A DNA stretch of 64,000 nucleotides. It comes from Actinomycetota bacterium. Lineage in GTDB: Bacteria > Actinomycetota > Actinomycetes > S36-B12 > GCA-2699445. The first letter of the stretch is position 1. Each line of letters opens with the position of its first letter. Below the pieces are notes generated by a model. It had not been told where the DNA came from and made no database searches. It saw only the letters and a program-made list of their open reading frames with translations. The translations under genes and the position numbers were made by a program. Location of the stretch: NCBI GenBank assembly GCA_029978705.1, contig JAPOIY010000001.1, positions 118,888-182,887 of the forward strand. The letters are read 5' to 3'. This document shows, piece by piece, positions 18,718 to 27,524 of this stretch.

Positions 18718-20541
18718 ATGTGGCCGTTGTGGGTCGTCGGGATCGTGGTCGGTTTCGTCTGGGGGGGCTACAAGTCGCGGATCGTGCGCGGCATCGGTGT
18801 CTTCGTGGCGTTCGTCGGGATCCTCATCGTCGCCGTCAGCCAGACCGTCTCCCTGTCGCCCGGCTCCGCCGCCTCGCCACCGGAGGACAGCTCGATCATC
18901 CGTGACTACGCGCTGGAGTACGTCGTAGCCGCCGACGGTGGGCAGCGACTGGTCGAGACGTTGGATGTGGAGTTCACCGAGGAGAAGCACGGCATCTACC
19001 GGTTCTTCGACGAGTCCGACGGGGTCGACCCCGACGTCACCCACCCCGTGACCGTCGAGTCCGTGGAGCTGTGCAGCGGCCGGGCCCTCACGGACTGCAG
19101 CCCGGAGCCGTACCAGGAGAGCTATGAGGGCGACTTCCTCGTGGCCAAGATCGGGCGCCAGGCAGTCACGTACCCGGCCGGTACCGTCAACCGCTACGTC
19201 ATCACGAGCAGTACGCAGGGGGCGATCACCCAGCCGTGGGGGAGCGCCACCGACCAGTGGTACTGGGACGTGATCGGAGCGGGCTGGGCCATGCCGATCC
19301 GCCGGGCCGAGGTCACCGTTGAGTTCCCGGTCACCCCCACCGCCGTGCGGTGCATCACCGAGTCGGGGGTGTGCGAGACGCGGAGCGGTCGGGACCACGT
19401 CGTCACCGGGACATACTCCTCTCTGGCCCCGGGCGTGCCGGTCACCTGGCAGGCCGACCTTCCTCCCACTGGCCTCACCGCGGTCCCCGTGGGCGAGGCG
19501 CCGGCGGGACCGCTGCCGTGGTGGCGGAGCTGGGTGCTCTTCGTCCCCGCCGCTCTGCTCGGTGTGCTCATGTGGTTCGCCATCCGCGCCGTTCGGGAGA
19601 GGCCGGCCAGTACGGCTCCGTATTTCGCCGAACCGAGTCCGGACATCCTTCCCGCGGTCTGGACGTATCGGGAGGAAGCACCGGAGCATTCGTTCCAGAC
19701 GATGTTGCTGCAGTTGCAGCAGGCGGGGGCCGTGGAGGTGCAGGTACAGACCGACGGGCCCTACATGTCCCGCAACCCCGACTGGATCATGCTCCAGCGC
19801 ACCCAACGGCCCCTGCCCATGATCGCGGGGGCCTCGGAACTCGTCGACGGGCTGGGGATCAGCCAGCCGGGTCAGTCTGCTGTTCTGGCCAAGAACGACA
19901 AGACGATGGGCGGCCTGGTCAAGGGGACCACCGGTCGCCTGGAGGGTCTGGCCGACCACTCGGCGAAGGCGATGGGCTACTACCACCGGTCCTCCGCCGG
20001 GACCGCCGTCGTGGTTGCGGCGGCGCTGCTGCCCATGCTGGCGCTGGCGGTCGCCGTCGGGTTCGGGCTGTGGTGGGTGGGTCTGGGGCTGCTCGTCCCG
20101 GCGGTGGTCGGGCTGTGGGCCGCGAAGTCACTCACCACGGAACTCACCCACGACGGACTGACGGTGCGCGACGAGGTGACCGGTCTGCACACCGCCCTGT
20201 CCACGCCCGCGTCGGTCGAGCGGTTCGACTACGCGGCCAAGGCTCAGTACTTCGCGCAGTTCCTGCCGTGGGCGGTGGCCCTGGGCTGCGCCGAGAAGTG
20301 GGCCGACGCCTGCAAACCCGACATCCCCCTGGACGATCCCCAGTGGCGCGACAATCCCGCCTACCTGTCGGCGTGGAACACCTACAACATGAGCCAGATC
20401 GTCTCCACGTCAGTCGCGAGTGTGGCGGCGGGTGCGATCGCGGCCTACACCGCGTCCCAGGCCTCCAGCGGCGGCGGCGGGGGCGGAGGCGGGTTCTCGT
20501 CGGGGGGCGGGTCCGGCGGCGGGGGAGGCGGCTCCTGGTAG
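18718..20541 (+). CDS. DUF2207 membrane protein with Gly-rich tail (paralogue B)
   Basis: 607 residues, same domain order as the preceding gene and clearly its duplicate: RDYALEYVVAADGG, GIYRFFDESDGVDPDVTHP, NRYVITSSTQGAI, EPSPDILPAVWTYREEAPEH, PASVERFDYAAKAQYFAQF and a tail ending GGGGGGSW. The cytoplasmic middle part has diverged most. AGGAGG before the ATG gives a strong ribosome site, so it can be translated independently within the lemA operon. Its stop is 3 nt from the end of the convergent NADH dehydrogenase-like gene. Confidence 0.85.
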   Translation: MWPLWVVGIVVGFVWGGYKSRIVRGIGVFVAFVGILIVAVSQTVSLSPGSAASPPEDSSIIRDYALEYVVAADGGQRLVETLDVEFTEEKHGIYRFFDESDGVDPDVTHPVTVESVELCSGRALTDCSPEPYQESYEGDFLVAKIGRQAVTYPAGTVNRYVITSSTQGAITQPWGSATDQWYWDVIGAGWAMPIRRAEVTVEFPVTPTAVRCITESGVCETRSGRDHVVTGTYSSLAPGVPVTWQADLPPTGLTAVPVGEAPAGPLPWWRSWVLFVPAALLGVLMWFAIRAVRERPASTAPYFAEPSPDILPAVWTYREEAPEHSFQTMLLQLQQAGAVEVQVQTDGPYMSRNPDWIMLQRTQRPLPMIAGASELVDGLGISQPGQSAVLAKNDKTMGGLVKGTTGRLEGLADHSAKAMGYYHRSSAGTAVVVAAALLPMLALAVAVGFGLWWVGLGLLVPAVVGLWAAKSLTTELTHDGLTVRDEVTGLHTALSTPASVERFDYAAKAQYFAQFLPWAVALGCAEKWADACKPDIPLDDPQWRDNPAYLSAWNTYNMSQIVSTSVASVAAGAIAAYTASQASSGGGGGGGGFSSGGGSGGGGGGSW

Positions 20542-20544
20542 TCG

Positions 20545-21744
20545 TCAGTCGGTGAGGAACTGCGAGGTGCCGGTCGACAGTTCGTGCACCCAGTCGTGCA
20601 GGGCCTCGAGTCGGTTGCTCTCCCCGGGGAGCAGATAGGCGTGCAGTCCCAGCCACATTCCGTAGGCGGGGGTGCCGGTGACCTCACGGTGGTGGCGCCC
20701 CATCTCGACCACAGCCTGGTCGTGCCGGATCATCGCCATGTCGCCCATGTCGCGATACCGGAACGGCTGCGGTGTCTTCCCCTCGCGCTGGCGCCGGATG
20801 GAACGACCCGCGTGGAGACCCTGCTGCTTGGCTACCGAACCGAGCTGGGGAAGCGGGTTCTCCCGGTCGGCGGCCGCGTCACCGATGCAGTAGACCCCTT
20901 CGTGGCCGGGTAGGCGGAGATCCGCGTCGATCAGGATCCGGCCACCGTGGCCCCGCGTCGGTTCCGGGTCCAGCTGCGGACCCTGAACGCTCAGTCCTCC
21001 CGCCCAGACGGTCAGGTCCGAAGGCACGGAGGTGCCGTCGTCCAATGTCACGCCCTGATCGCTGACCGCGGTCACGTCTCGGCCGAGATGGAAGACGACG
21101 CCGGCGTCGGTGAGCACGGTCTGCGCAGTCTGTTGGCTCTCCGCTGACATGCTGCGCAGCGGGGCGGTGCCGTGGTCGATCAGGTTCAGCTCGACGGATC
21201 TTTTCGGTGAGTCCGGGAAGGTGCGCGGCAGGATCTCCTGCGTCACGTCGACGAGGGCGCCGGTGATCTCGACGCCCGTGGCACCCGCTCCCACGACCGC
21301 GATCCGGACGGGCCCGTCACCGTGCAGGAACAGACTCTGCAGCCGGTCCTTGATCGCGCGCGCGTCGGCCCCCGTGTACAGCGGGAAGGTGTGGTCGGCC
21401 GCTCCGGTGACGCCGAAGAAGTCGACGGTGGCTCCGGGCGCCAGGACGAGTTGGTCACAGGTCACGGTCACCCCGGACGCGGTCGACACCGCGGGGGCGG
21501 CCACGTCGACCGCTGTCACCGTGTCGGCCACCGACGTCACCCGCTTCATCTCGCTCAGGTGGAAGTCCAAGTCGTCCGGCTCGATCAGACCCGTGGCGGC
21601 CTGGTACAACAGCGGCTGGAAGGTCTGGTACCCGCGCGTGTCGATCACCGCCACGGGGATCTTGTGCCGGGAGAGCTCATGCGCCGCGTAGTAGCCGCCG
21701 AAGCCGCCACCGACGATGAGGACCTCATGGTGGATCTGGGTCAT
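20545..21744 (-). CDS. NAD(P)/FAD-dependent oxidoreductase, type II NADH dehydrogenase-like
   Basis: Two-dinucleotide-fold flavoprotein of 399 residues. FAD fold: LIVGGGFGGYYAAHEL; NAD fold: IAVVGAGATGVEITGAL; C-terminal FAD contact: GVYCIGDAA, followed by LPQLGSVAKQQG. The QPLLYQAATG stretch is typical of NDH-2 and relatives that pass electrons from NADH to quinone at the membrane face. The C-terminus lacks a clear membrane helix but has a hydrophobic patch (YGMWLGLHAYLL). GAGGAG precedes the ATG. Quinone or another small acceptor is likely; the exact acceptor is inferred. Confidence 0.85.
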   Translation of the reverse strand: MTQIHHEVLIVGGGFGGYYAAHELSRHKIPVAVIDTRGYQTFQPLLYQAATGLIEPDDLDFHLSEMKRVTSVADTVTAVDVAAPAVSTASGVTVTCDQLVLAPGATVDFFGVTGAADHTFPLYTGADARAIKDRLQSLFLHGDGPVRIAVVGAGATGVEITGALVDVTQEILPRTFPDSPKRSVELNLIDHGTAPLRSMSAESQQTAQTVLTDAGVVFHLGRDVTAVSDQGVTLDDGTSVPSDLTVWAGGLSVQGPQLDPEPTRGHGGRILIDADLRLPGHEGVYCIGDAAADRENPLPQLGSVAKQQGLHAGRSIRRQREGKTPQPFRYRDMGDMAMIRHDQAVVEMGRHHREVTGTPAYGMWLGLHAYLLPGESNRLEALHDWVHELSTGTSQFLTD

Positions 21745-21795
21745 GTGCTCTCCTCTTCGTGCCCACCCTAGGAGGTGTCGCCGCCCCCTGCTCGG

Positions 21796-23583
21796 TCACT
21801 CCAGACTCTCGGCTGCGCTGAGCCACTCCTCCTCGAGTTGGGTCTCCCGCTGCTCCACCGCGGCCAGATCGCGGCCCAGGGTCATCAGCTGATCCGGCTC
21901 GGTGGCGGCCGCCGCGAGTTCACGGTGCAGAGCTTCCCTGTCGCGGGCGACGCGTTCCAGCTGCCGTTCGATGCGTGCCAGCGCCTTGCGGGCCTGCCGT
22001 TCGTCAGCGGCACTGCTGCGCCTCCCGGGCTCCCCGATGGTGGCGGGGGGAGGGACCTCGGGCAGCGCGAGATAGTCGGTGACACCGCCCGGGAGGTGGC
22101 GCAGCGAGCCGTCCCCCGCCAGGGCCCAGATGTCGTCACAGACGCGTTCCAGGAAGTACCGGTCGTGGGACACGACCACCAGGGAGCCCGGCCACGTGTC
22201 GAGGAGGTCCTCCAGCACGGTGAGGGTCTCGATGTCGAGGTCGTTGGTGGGTTCGTCGAGCATCAGCAGGTTGGGGCCGGCGAGCAGGATACGCAGCAGT
22301 TCCAGTCGCCGACGCTCCCCGCCGGAGAGGTCGCCCAGGCGTTTGTGGGAGGCGTCGCCGGTGAAGCCGAACATCTCGAGCAACTGGGTCGCGGTCAACT
22401 CCCGACCGGACGTGACCACCACCTGCTCGCCGCCGCGCCGCAGCCAGGGCAGCACACGGTCGTCGGGGTCGGCGTCCGACAGGTGCTGGCCCAGCACCGC
22501 GGTCACCACGGTCTTGCCCCGCCGGACGAAGCCGTCGGTGGGAGGGCAGTCCTCGCCCCCGGAGAGCAGGCGCAGGAACGTGGTCTTGCCCGCCCCGTTG
22601 GCCCCGAGCAGGCCGACCCGGTCGCCGGGGCCCAGCAGGAACGTCTGGTCGGTGAGCACGGGGTCGACGCCCGGCGCGGGGCGCAGGGTGACGCCTTCGA
22701 GGTCGATGACGGTCCGGCCGAGGCGGGCGGTCGCCACGCGCTGCAGGTCCAGCGAGTCGCGGGGTGGCGGCTCGTCGGCGATCAGCGCCTCCGCCGCCTC
22801 CTTCCGGTACCGCGGCTTGGAGGTCCGCGCCGGGGCGCCGCGTTGCAGCCAGGCGAGTTCCTTGCGCAGCAGGTTCCGTCTCCGGGCGGCGGATGCGGCG
22901 GCACGGCGTTCGCGTTCGGCCTTCGCGAGGACGTAGGCGGCGTAGCCGCCCTCGTAGCTGTCGATCCCTCCGCCGACGACCTCCCACGTGCGCTCGGTCA
23001 CCTGGTCCAGCAGCCAACGGTCATGGGTGACCAACACCAGCGCGCGCCGCCCCCGCGGCCACGCGGCCAGGTGCTGGGCGAGCCAGGTCACGGCGGCCAG
23101 GTCGAGGTGGTTGGTGGGCTCGTCGAGCAGGAGGACATCCGGGCGCCCGATCAGCGCCGCCGCCAGATTGAGGCGGCGCAACTCGCCGCCGGACAGCCCC
23201 GCGACCTCCGTATCGAGCCCGGACCGGTAGAACGACCCCTGCACGTCGCCCAGCAAACCCGTCATGACGTCCCGCACGGCGGGCTGCGCCGCCCACTCGT
23301 GAGGTGGGGCATCCCCGACCAGGGCCTCCCGGACGGTCCGACCCCCGATCCGGTCGCCCTGCGCCACCAGGCCGGTGGTCGTGTCACCGCTGCGTGCCAC
23401 CCGCCCGGAGTCGGGGGCGACGACACCCGCCAGGGTGCGCAGGAGAGTGCTCTTCCCGCTGCCGTTGCGGCCCACGACTCCGATCCGGTCGCCGGTGTGC
23501 ACACTCGCGGAGACCGCATCGAGGATCAGCCGGGGGCCGCGCCGGACGGTCACGGACTCCGCGACGAGAAGTGGGGAACTCAC
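21796..23583 (-). CDS. ABC-F family ATPase (Uup/EttA type)
   Basis: Soluble twin-ATPase protein without membrane domains, 595 residues; relatives act on ribosomes or protect them. Cassette 1: GRNGSGKST, LSGGELRRL, LLLDEPTNHLD. Cassette 2: GANGAGKTT, LSGGERRRLELL, LMLDEPTNDLD. The linker between them is rich in Arg/Ala (near 230-280), and a coiled-coil tail covers the last 75 residues as in Uup. The GTG at 23583 overlaps the upstream gene's stop as GTGA and has GGAGGAGG before it, so the longer in-frame version is wrong. Confidence 0.9.
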   Translation of the reverse strand: MSSPLLVAESVTVRRGPRLILDAVSASVHTGDRIGVVGRNGSGKSTLLRTLAGVVAPDSGRVARSGDTTTGLVAQGDRIGGRTVREALVGDAPPHEWAAQPAVRDVMTGLLGDVQGSFYRSGLDTEVAGLSGGELRRLNLAAALIGRPDVLLLDEPTNHLDLAAVTWLAQHLAAWPRGRRALVLVTHDRWLLDQVTERTWEVVGGGIDSYEGGYAAYVLAKAERERRAAASAARRRNLLRKELAWLQRGAPARTSKPRYRKEAAEALIADEPPPRDSLDLQRVATARLGRTVIDLEGVTLRPAPGVDPVLTDQTFLLGPGDRVGLLGANGAGKTTFLRLLSGGEDCPPTDGFVRRGKTVVTAVLGQHLSDADPDDRVLPWLRRGGEQVVVTSGRELTATQLLEMFGFTGDASHKRLGDLSGGERRRLELLRILLAGPNLLMLDEPTNDLDIETLTVLEDLLDTWPGSLVVVSHDRYFLERVCDDIWALAGDGSLRHLPGGVTDYLALPEVPPPATIGEPGRRSSAADERQARKALARIERQLERVARDREALHRELAAAATEPDQLMTLGRDLAAVEQRETQLEEEWLSAAESLE

Positions 23584-24248
23584 CCCTCCTCCGAAGGGGT
23601 GGGCCACACCAGTACGGCGGCGATGAGGAAGCCGATCGCCCCCAGCAGGGTCCCGAGATTGGCCCACAGGGAGTTCTCGAAGGTCCCCGGCCGGATCAGG
23701 GTGGCCCCCCACGCCGAGACCGCGAAGAAGATGGACCCGAGCATGTTGGCCCACAGGATCACGCTGGACCGGGTGATCACCAGGCCGTACCGGCGGAGTC
23801 GCACGACCGGATGCCAGGCGATCCACGAGGACAGGAGGAAGCACACGGAACCGTAGACGTCGGGGCGCCACACCGCGCCGTACTCGGTCATCGGAAGGAG
23901 CAGTGCGCGGACGGTCATCACGTTGAAGTAGAGGGTGCCGATCAGCTGAATGGTGGAACTGACCAGATCCGGGTCGGTGAGCACGTGCCGCAGCAGGCGG
24001 GGACCGGTGGGGGCGTGCTGGATCGCCGACAACAACTGGACGGCCGCTGCGAAGGTGAAGCAGATCGCACCCACGACGAAGATCTCGTCAGCGGTCGGGA
24101 CCGGCGTACCGATCATGGCCAGCACTGCTCCGAGGCCGAACAGGAAGGAGCCGATCCCGAAACCCAGCGACATCAGGCGCAACAACCACGCATCGCGGCG
24201 CGACACGTGCGGCGTGACGGCACCGGAGGTGGAGGCAGAAGTGCTCAT
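23580..24248 (-). CDS. YrhK-like multi-pass membrane protein
   Basis: 222 residues with five to six hydrophobic segments. The last two thirds contain paired helices resembling YrhK domains (FLLSSWIAWHPVVRLRR; ANMLGSIFFAVSAWGATLI; LGTLLGAIGFLIAAVLVW). Role unknown. TATCCT lies 8 nt before the ATG. It is coupled to the downstream ABC-F gene through a GTGA overlap. Confidence 0.72.
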   Translation of the reverse strand: MSTSASTSGAVTPHVSRRDAWLLRLMSLGFGIGSFLFGLGAVLAMIGTPVPTADEIFVVGAICFTFAAAVQLLSAIQHAPTGPRLLRHVLTDPDLVSSTIQLIGTLYFNVMTVRALLLPMTEYGAVWRPDVYGSVCFLLSSWIAWHPVVRLRRYGLVITRSSVILWANMLGSIFFAVSAWGATLIRPGTFENSLWANLGTLLGAIGFLIAAVLVWPTPSEEG

Positions 24249-24256
24249 CGCAGCCC

Positions 24257-24262
24257 AGGATA
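24257..24262 (-). promoter_or_regulatory. -10 box TATCCT for the YrhK-ABC-F pair
   Basis: TATCCT with 8 nt to ATG at 24248. Confidence 0.4.
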
Positions 24263-24287
24263 GATCCGGCTGCGCTAGAACGAGAGG

Positions 24288-25526
24288 GTGCGAGCGCTGC
24301 GCTGGGTCCTCATCGTGCTGGCCGCCCTCCTGGTCGTCGTTCCCGGGGGGCTCACGGCCTACTACTGGATCGGACAGTGGCGGGCCGCGGCCGCCCAGGA
24401 TCCCCTGGAGGCCTTCTACACCCCACCCGACCCCGTGACCGGGCGGCCGGGCGACGTCGTGCGCTCCGAGCCGGCTCCGGAGTGGAACGTGCCCGGAGCG
24501 ACTGCGCAGCGGATCCTGTACGTCACCGAGGGGGTCGGAGGGGTGCTGCGGGTGGCGGGCGGCACGGTCTGGGTGCCCGACCGGCCCGCGCCAGGACCCC
24601 GCCGTGTCGTCGCGTGGGCCCATGGCACGGTGGGGTTGGGACCCGAGTGCGCCCCCAGCCGGAACCCCTCCCTCATGCCGACCATGAGTGCCTGGGTCGG
24701 GCAGATGGCGGCGAAGGGCTGGGTGGTCACCGCCACGGACTACCAGGGCCTGGGCACACCGCCGCCGTACTCCTACCTGGTGGGGCGGGCCGAGGTGCGG
24801 GATGTCGTCAACTCGGTGCGGGCCGCGCGCTCGCTCCCCGGTGCCCAGGCCGGTGCCGAGTGGGCCGTCTACGGCTTCTCCCAGGGCGGGCACTCCGCCC
24901 TGTGGACCGGACATCTGGCAGCGGAACTCGCCCCGGAGCTGCACCTCGTAGCAGTGGCCGCCGTCTCGCCGGCGGCCCCCCTGGCCGTGATCCTGGACCA
25001 GCAGTGGGACACCGGGGTGGCGTGGGCGATCGGTCCGGAGGTGATGGTGTCGTGGCCGGCGTGGTCGCCCGGTCTGACGGCCGGATCGCTGGTGAGTCCG
25101 GTGGGTCAGCGGGTGACGATGTCCCAGGCCCTGGACTGCGCGACGGCGGCGGCCCTGTTCGGGATCGCGCGGCAGGAGGCGGGGCAGCGCTACTTCACCC
25201 AGAATCCGGGGGATACGCCGGGATGGGACAGCGCCCTGCGGGCGGAGACACCCGGCCCGCTGCCGGGTGACCTGCCGGTCCTCGTGCCCATCGGCACGGC
25301 CGACGACGTGGTCCTGGCCAGTTCCATCGCCTACCTGCAGAAGCAGTGGTGCCGGGCCGGATCGGACCTCACCATGGACTGGCTGGGGGGCGTCAACCAC
25401 CTGAAGGCGAACCAGGTCGCCGCCCCCGCTGTCGTGCAGTGGCTGACCGACCGGTTCGCGGGGCGCCGCAGTCACCGCAACTGCGGACAGGCGCCGCCGG
25501 TGGCTGCCTACCGTCCCGGATCGTGA
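24288..25526 (+). CDS. secretory lipase (LIP family) with N-terminal membrane anchor
   Basis: Exported alpha/beta hydrolase, 412 residues. A hydrophobic segment at 6-27 acts as uncleaved anchor or signal. Family features: VAWAHGTVG, VVTATDYQGLGTPPP, the nucleophile elbow YGFSQGGHSALW, and a His in GGVNHLKAN near the C-terminus; the acid is probably the Asp in GTADDVV. Related fungal and actinobacterial enzymes cleave triacylglycerols or other esters. The GTG at 24288 has TAGAAC 6 nt upstream (one mismatch to the local -10 pattern). Confidence 0.82.
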   Translation: MRALRWVLIVLAALLVVVPGGLTAYYWIGQWRAAAAQDPLEAFYTPPDPVTGRPGDVVRSEPAPEWNVPGATAQRILYVTEGVGGVLRVAGGTVWVPDRPAPGPRRVVAWAHGTVGLGPECAPSRNPSLMPTMSAWVGQMAAKGWVVTATDYQGLGTPPPYSYLVGRAEVRDVVNSVRAARSLPGAQAGAEWAVYGFSQGGHSALWTGHLAAELAPELHLVAVAAVSPAAPLAVILDQQWDTGVAWAIGPEVMVSWPAWSPGLTAGSLVSPVGQRVTMSQALDCATAAALFGIARQEAGQRYFTQNPGDTPGWDSALRAETPGPLPGDLPVLVPIGTADDVVLASSIAYLQKQWCRAGSDLTMDWLGGVNHLKANQVAAPAVVQWLTDRFAGRRSHRNCGQAPPVAAYRPGS

Positions 25527-25572
25527 CCGGCGGGTCGTGGACTTCCCCCCGGTGACGGGCCACGATGGCGGC

Positions 25573-26235
25573 ATGCGCAGGTTCCCCGTCATCGCCGTGG
25601 CCGTTCTGCTGGTAGCCGGGGGAGTGGCGGGCTGTTCCACCTCCGTGGAGGTGGGCACGCCGGACACGGCGGCGACCGTGGGCGCTCCCGGGGAGAACGA
25701 CGTCACCCTCACCCAGACGCTCACGAATGACGAGTACGGCTTCTCGTTCGGCTACGCGCCCCCGTTCGAGCCGCAGGCCGGCACGGAGTTCTCCGGCGGG
25801 GGAGGTGCGGACTCCACGACCACTGAGGCCGTCTTCGACACGGCCGGCTCCCAGGTGGGCGGCCAGTACCGCGACGCCTTCGTCGTGAACGTCTACCCGC
25901 TCAACGCCGAGGTCACCAAGGAGAACCTGCCCGACGCCCGCGCGGAACTGGAGAACACGGTGATCCCGCAGTTGAAGGCGAGCACGCCGGGCCTGTCGGT
26001 GTCGTCCCTGACCGAGACCACCGTCGCGGGGAGTCCGGCGTTCAGCGCGGACGTGACCTTCGAGGTGGAGGGGCAGCCGATCCAGTCGACCATGTACTTC
26101 GTGTTCAGCGGGAAGACGGAGTATCAGATCCTGACGCAGGCCACCAAGAAGAACTGGGACGATCTGCAGCCCACGTTCGCCGCGATGGTGGCGTCGTTCA
26201 CGATCACGGGGGCGTCGGCCACCCCCACTGCGTGA
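25573..26235 (+). CDS. lipoprotein of unknown function
   Basis: 220 residues with a lipoprotein signal (lipobox VAGC at residue 21). The mature part starts low-complexity, then has a fold resembling PsbP/LpqN-type small lipoproteins: FSFGYAPPFEPQ, VNVYPLNAEV, VEGQPIQSTMYFVFSGKTEY and FAAMVASFTI. The ATG at 25573 is preferred to a GTG 36 nt upstream because it gives a normal basic N-region (MRRFPV); CACGAT is spaced 6 nt before it. It directly follows the lipase gene. Confidence 0.75.
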   Translation: MRRFPVIAVAVLLVAGGVAGCSTSVEVGTPDTAATVGAPGENDVTLTQTLTNDEYGFSFGYAPPFEPQAGTEFSGGGGADSTTTEAVFDTAGSQVGGQYRDAFVVNVYPLNAEVTKENLPDARAELENTVIPQLKASTPGLSVSSLTETTVAGSPAFSADVTFEVEGQPIQSTMYFVFSGKTEYQILTQATKKNWDDLQPTFAAMVASFTITGASATPTA

Positions 26236-26239
26236 GGGG

Positions 26240-26749
26240 TCAGTACCAGCCGTTCGCGTTCCAGAACGCCACGGTCGCCGACGGGCTGCCGTAGGTCTGC
26301 TGGATGTAGCGCAGACCCCAGCGGATCTGCGGTTCAGGACTGGTGCGCCAGTCCGGGCCGGCGCTGGCCATCTTGTGACCGGGAAGCGCCTGCGGGATGC
26401 CGTACGCACCCGAACTGGTGTTGGTGGCGGTGTAGTCCCAGTTCGACTCGCGCGTCCACAGGTCGACCAGCGCGTCGAACTGCTCGTCGCCCCACCCGTA
26501 CTGCTCCTTCATGAAGTCCCGCGCGTAGGCACGCGCGTAGGCGGGGGTGTAGCGGTCGGCCAACGCCTCCTCACGGGCGTCGGCCAGCTGGCCGCGCACC
26601 TCGGCCCGGGCGTGGCCGGTCGTACTGATGGCCTGGAACAGGGCGGCGGACCCGAGGCGAGCGGCATCGGTCCCGGCGGGTGCGGCTGCCGGGACGAAGG
26701 CCGCGGACGTGAGCGCAGCGGCCACGGCGATGACGAACGAGATGGGCAT
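26240..26749 (-). CDS. secreted lytic transglycosylase (SLT fold)
   Basis: 169 residues. A signal peptide ends near APAG. The C-terminal half is an SLT/lysozyme-like domain: catalytic Glu in LWTRESNWDYTA, then SSGAYGIPQALPGHKMAS, WGLRYIQQTYG and the terminal AFWNANGWY usual in actinobacterial members. The middle is a charged linker. AGGAG precedes the ATG. It converges on the lipoprotein gene with a 4-nt gap. Confidence 0.88.
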   Translation of the reverse strand: MPISFVIAVAAALTSAAFVPAAAPAGTDAARLGSAALFQAISTTGHARAEVRGQLADAREEALADRYTPAYARAYARDFMKEQYGWGDEQFDALVDLWTRESNWDYTATNTSSGAYGIPQALPGHKMASAGPDWRTSPEPQIRWGLRYIQQTYGSPSATVAFWNANGWY

Positions 26750-26853
26750 GGGGGGCTCCTGTCAGGTACTGCCCGTCCTCATGCCCGCGGCAAGGAAGAG
26801 GAAACGAGCCACGGCGTGACATCGCTCACCCTGCCCGACGATGGCGCGAACCG

Positions 26854-27483
26854 TCAGGGGTGCGCGAGATCGCGGCCGGTCTCGAAGAAGGTGAGCAGGC
26901 GGGAGGCCGCATCCGGCGTCGTCGGGTCGAAGGTCAGGTAGGCCCCGAACGGGGCGTTCCAGAACGGGTCGACATGAGGGGTGTCGGGTCCGACGTAGGC
27001 GTACGGCGACGGTGAGAAAGTGTCACCCGGCGATATGCCGTAGTTCGTGTCGTCGGTGCGGATGGCCAGGTCGAAGTGTTCGGGCCACAGCACGGAGGTC
27101 TGCTGGCTGAACAGGTCCAGCACCTCGGAGCCGACATCGAACACGCGGAGGACGGTGTCCCGGGCGTCGGGTGAGGCCGTGAGCTCAGTGTCCGGTCCTC
27201 CGGCCACCGCATCGTGGTAGGTGACGGCGGGACGTTCGCACGGGAGGTCGGCCCGGCGCGCCAGATCGGCCACGGTGCCGGAGAGAGGGAACGTGTCACC
27301 GTGCACCGTGAGCCCGGCCGCGGTGATCCGGACGGCGGGGTCCGCGGTTGTGGCGATGCCACCGCTACCGGCCTCCAGACGAATGGTGCCGCTCGTGGCG
27401 TGCTGCGGCCCGGCCAGCAACCACTCGGCGACCGTGTGGAGTTGCCGCCGCGCTGCTGTGTATTCCTCGGAGGTGACGTCCAT
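26854..27483 (-). CDS. unknown soluble protein, 209 residues
   Basis: No family recognised. The first third reads like a small beta domain (TIRLEAGSGGIATTA, AVRITAAGLTVHGD), the rest like an alpha/beta domain with many aromatic and acidic residues (LWPEHFDLAIRTDDTNYGI, SPSPYAYVGPDTPH, FWNAPFGAYLTFDP). No signal peptide, cysteine cluster or nucleotide motif. GAGGAT with 6-nt spacing lies ahead of the ATG at 27483; the open frame continues further upstream but that part has no support. Confidence 0.6.
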   Translation of the reverse strand: MDVTSEEYTAARRQLHTVAEWLLAGPQHATSGTIRLEAGSGGIATTADPAVRITAAGLTVHGDTFPLSGTVADLARRADLPCERPAVTYHDAVAGGPDTELTASPDARDTVLRVFDVGSEVLDLFSQQTSVLWPEHFDLAIRTDDTNYGISPGDTFSPSPYAYVGPDTPHVDPFWNAPFGAYLTFDPTTPDAASRLLTFFETGRDLAHP

Positions 27484-27524
27484 GACCACATCCTCACAGA
27501 GGGCGCCTGGCCATGCGCCCCAGC

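Noticed and set aside
16690..19986. 1098-codon open frame on the minus strand
   Set aside because: Antisense to the LemA/DUF2207 operon, low-complexity and without start-site support.
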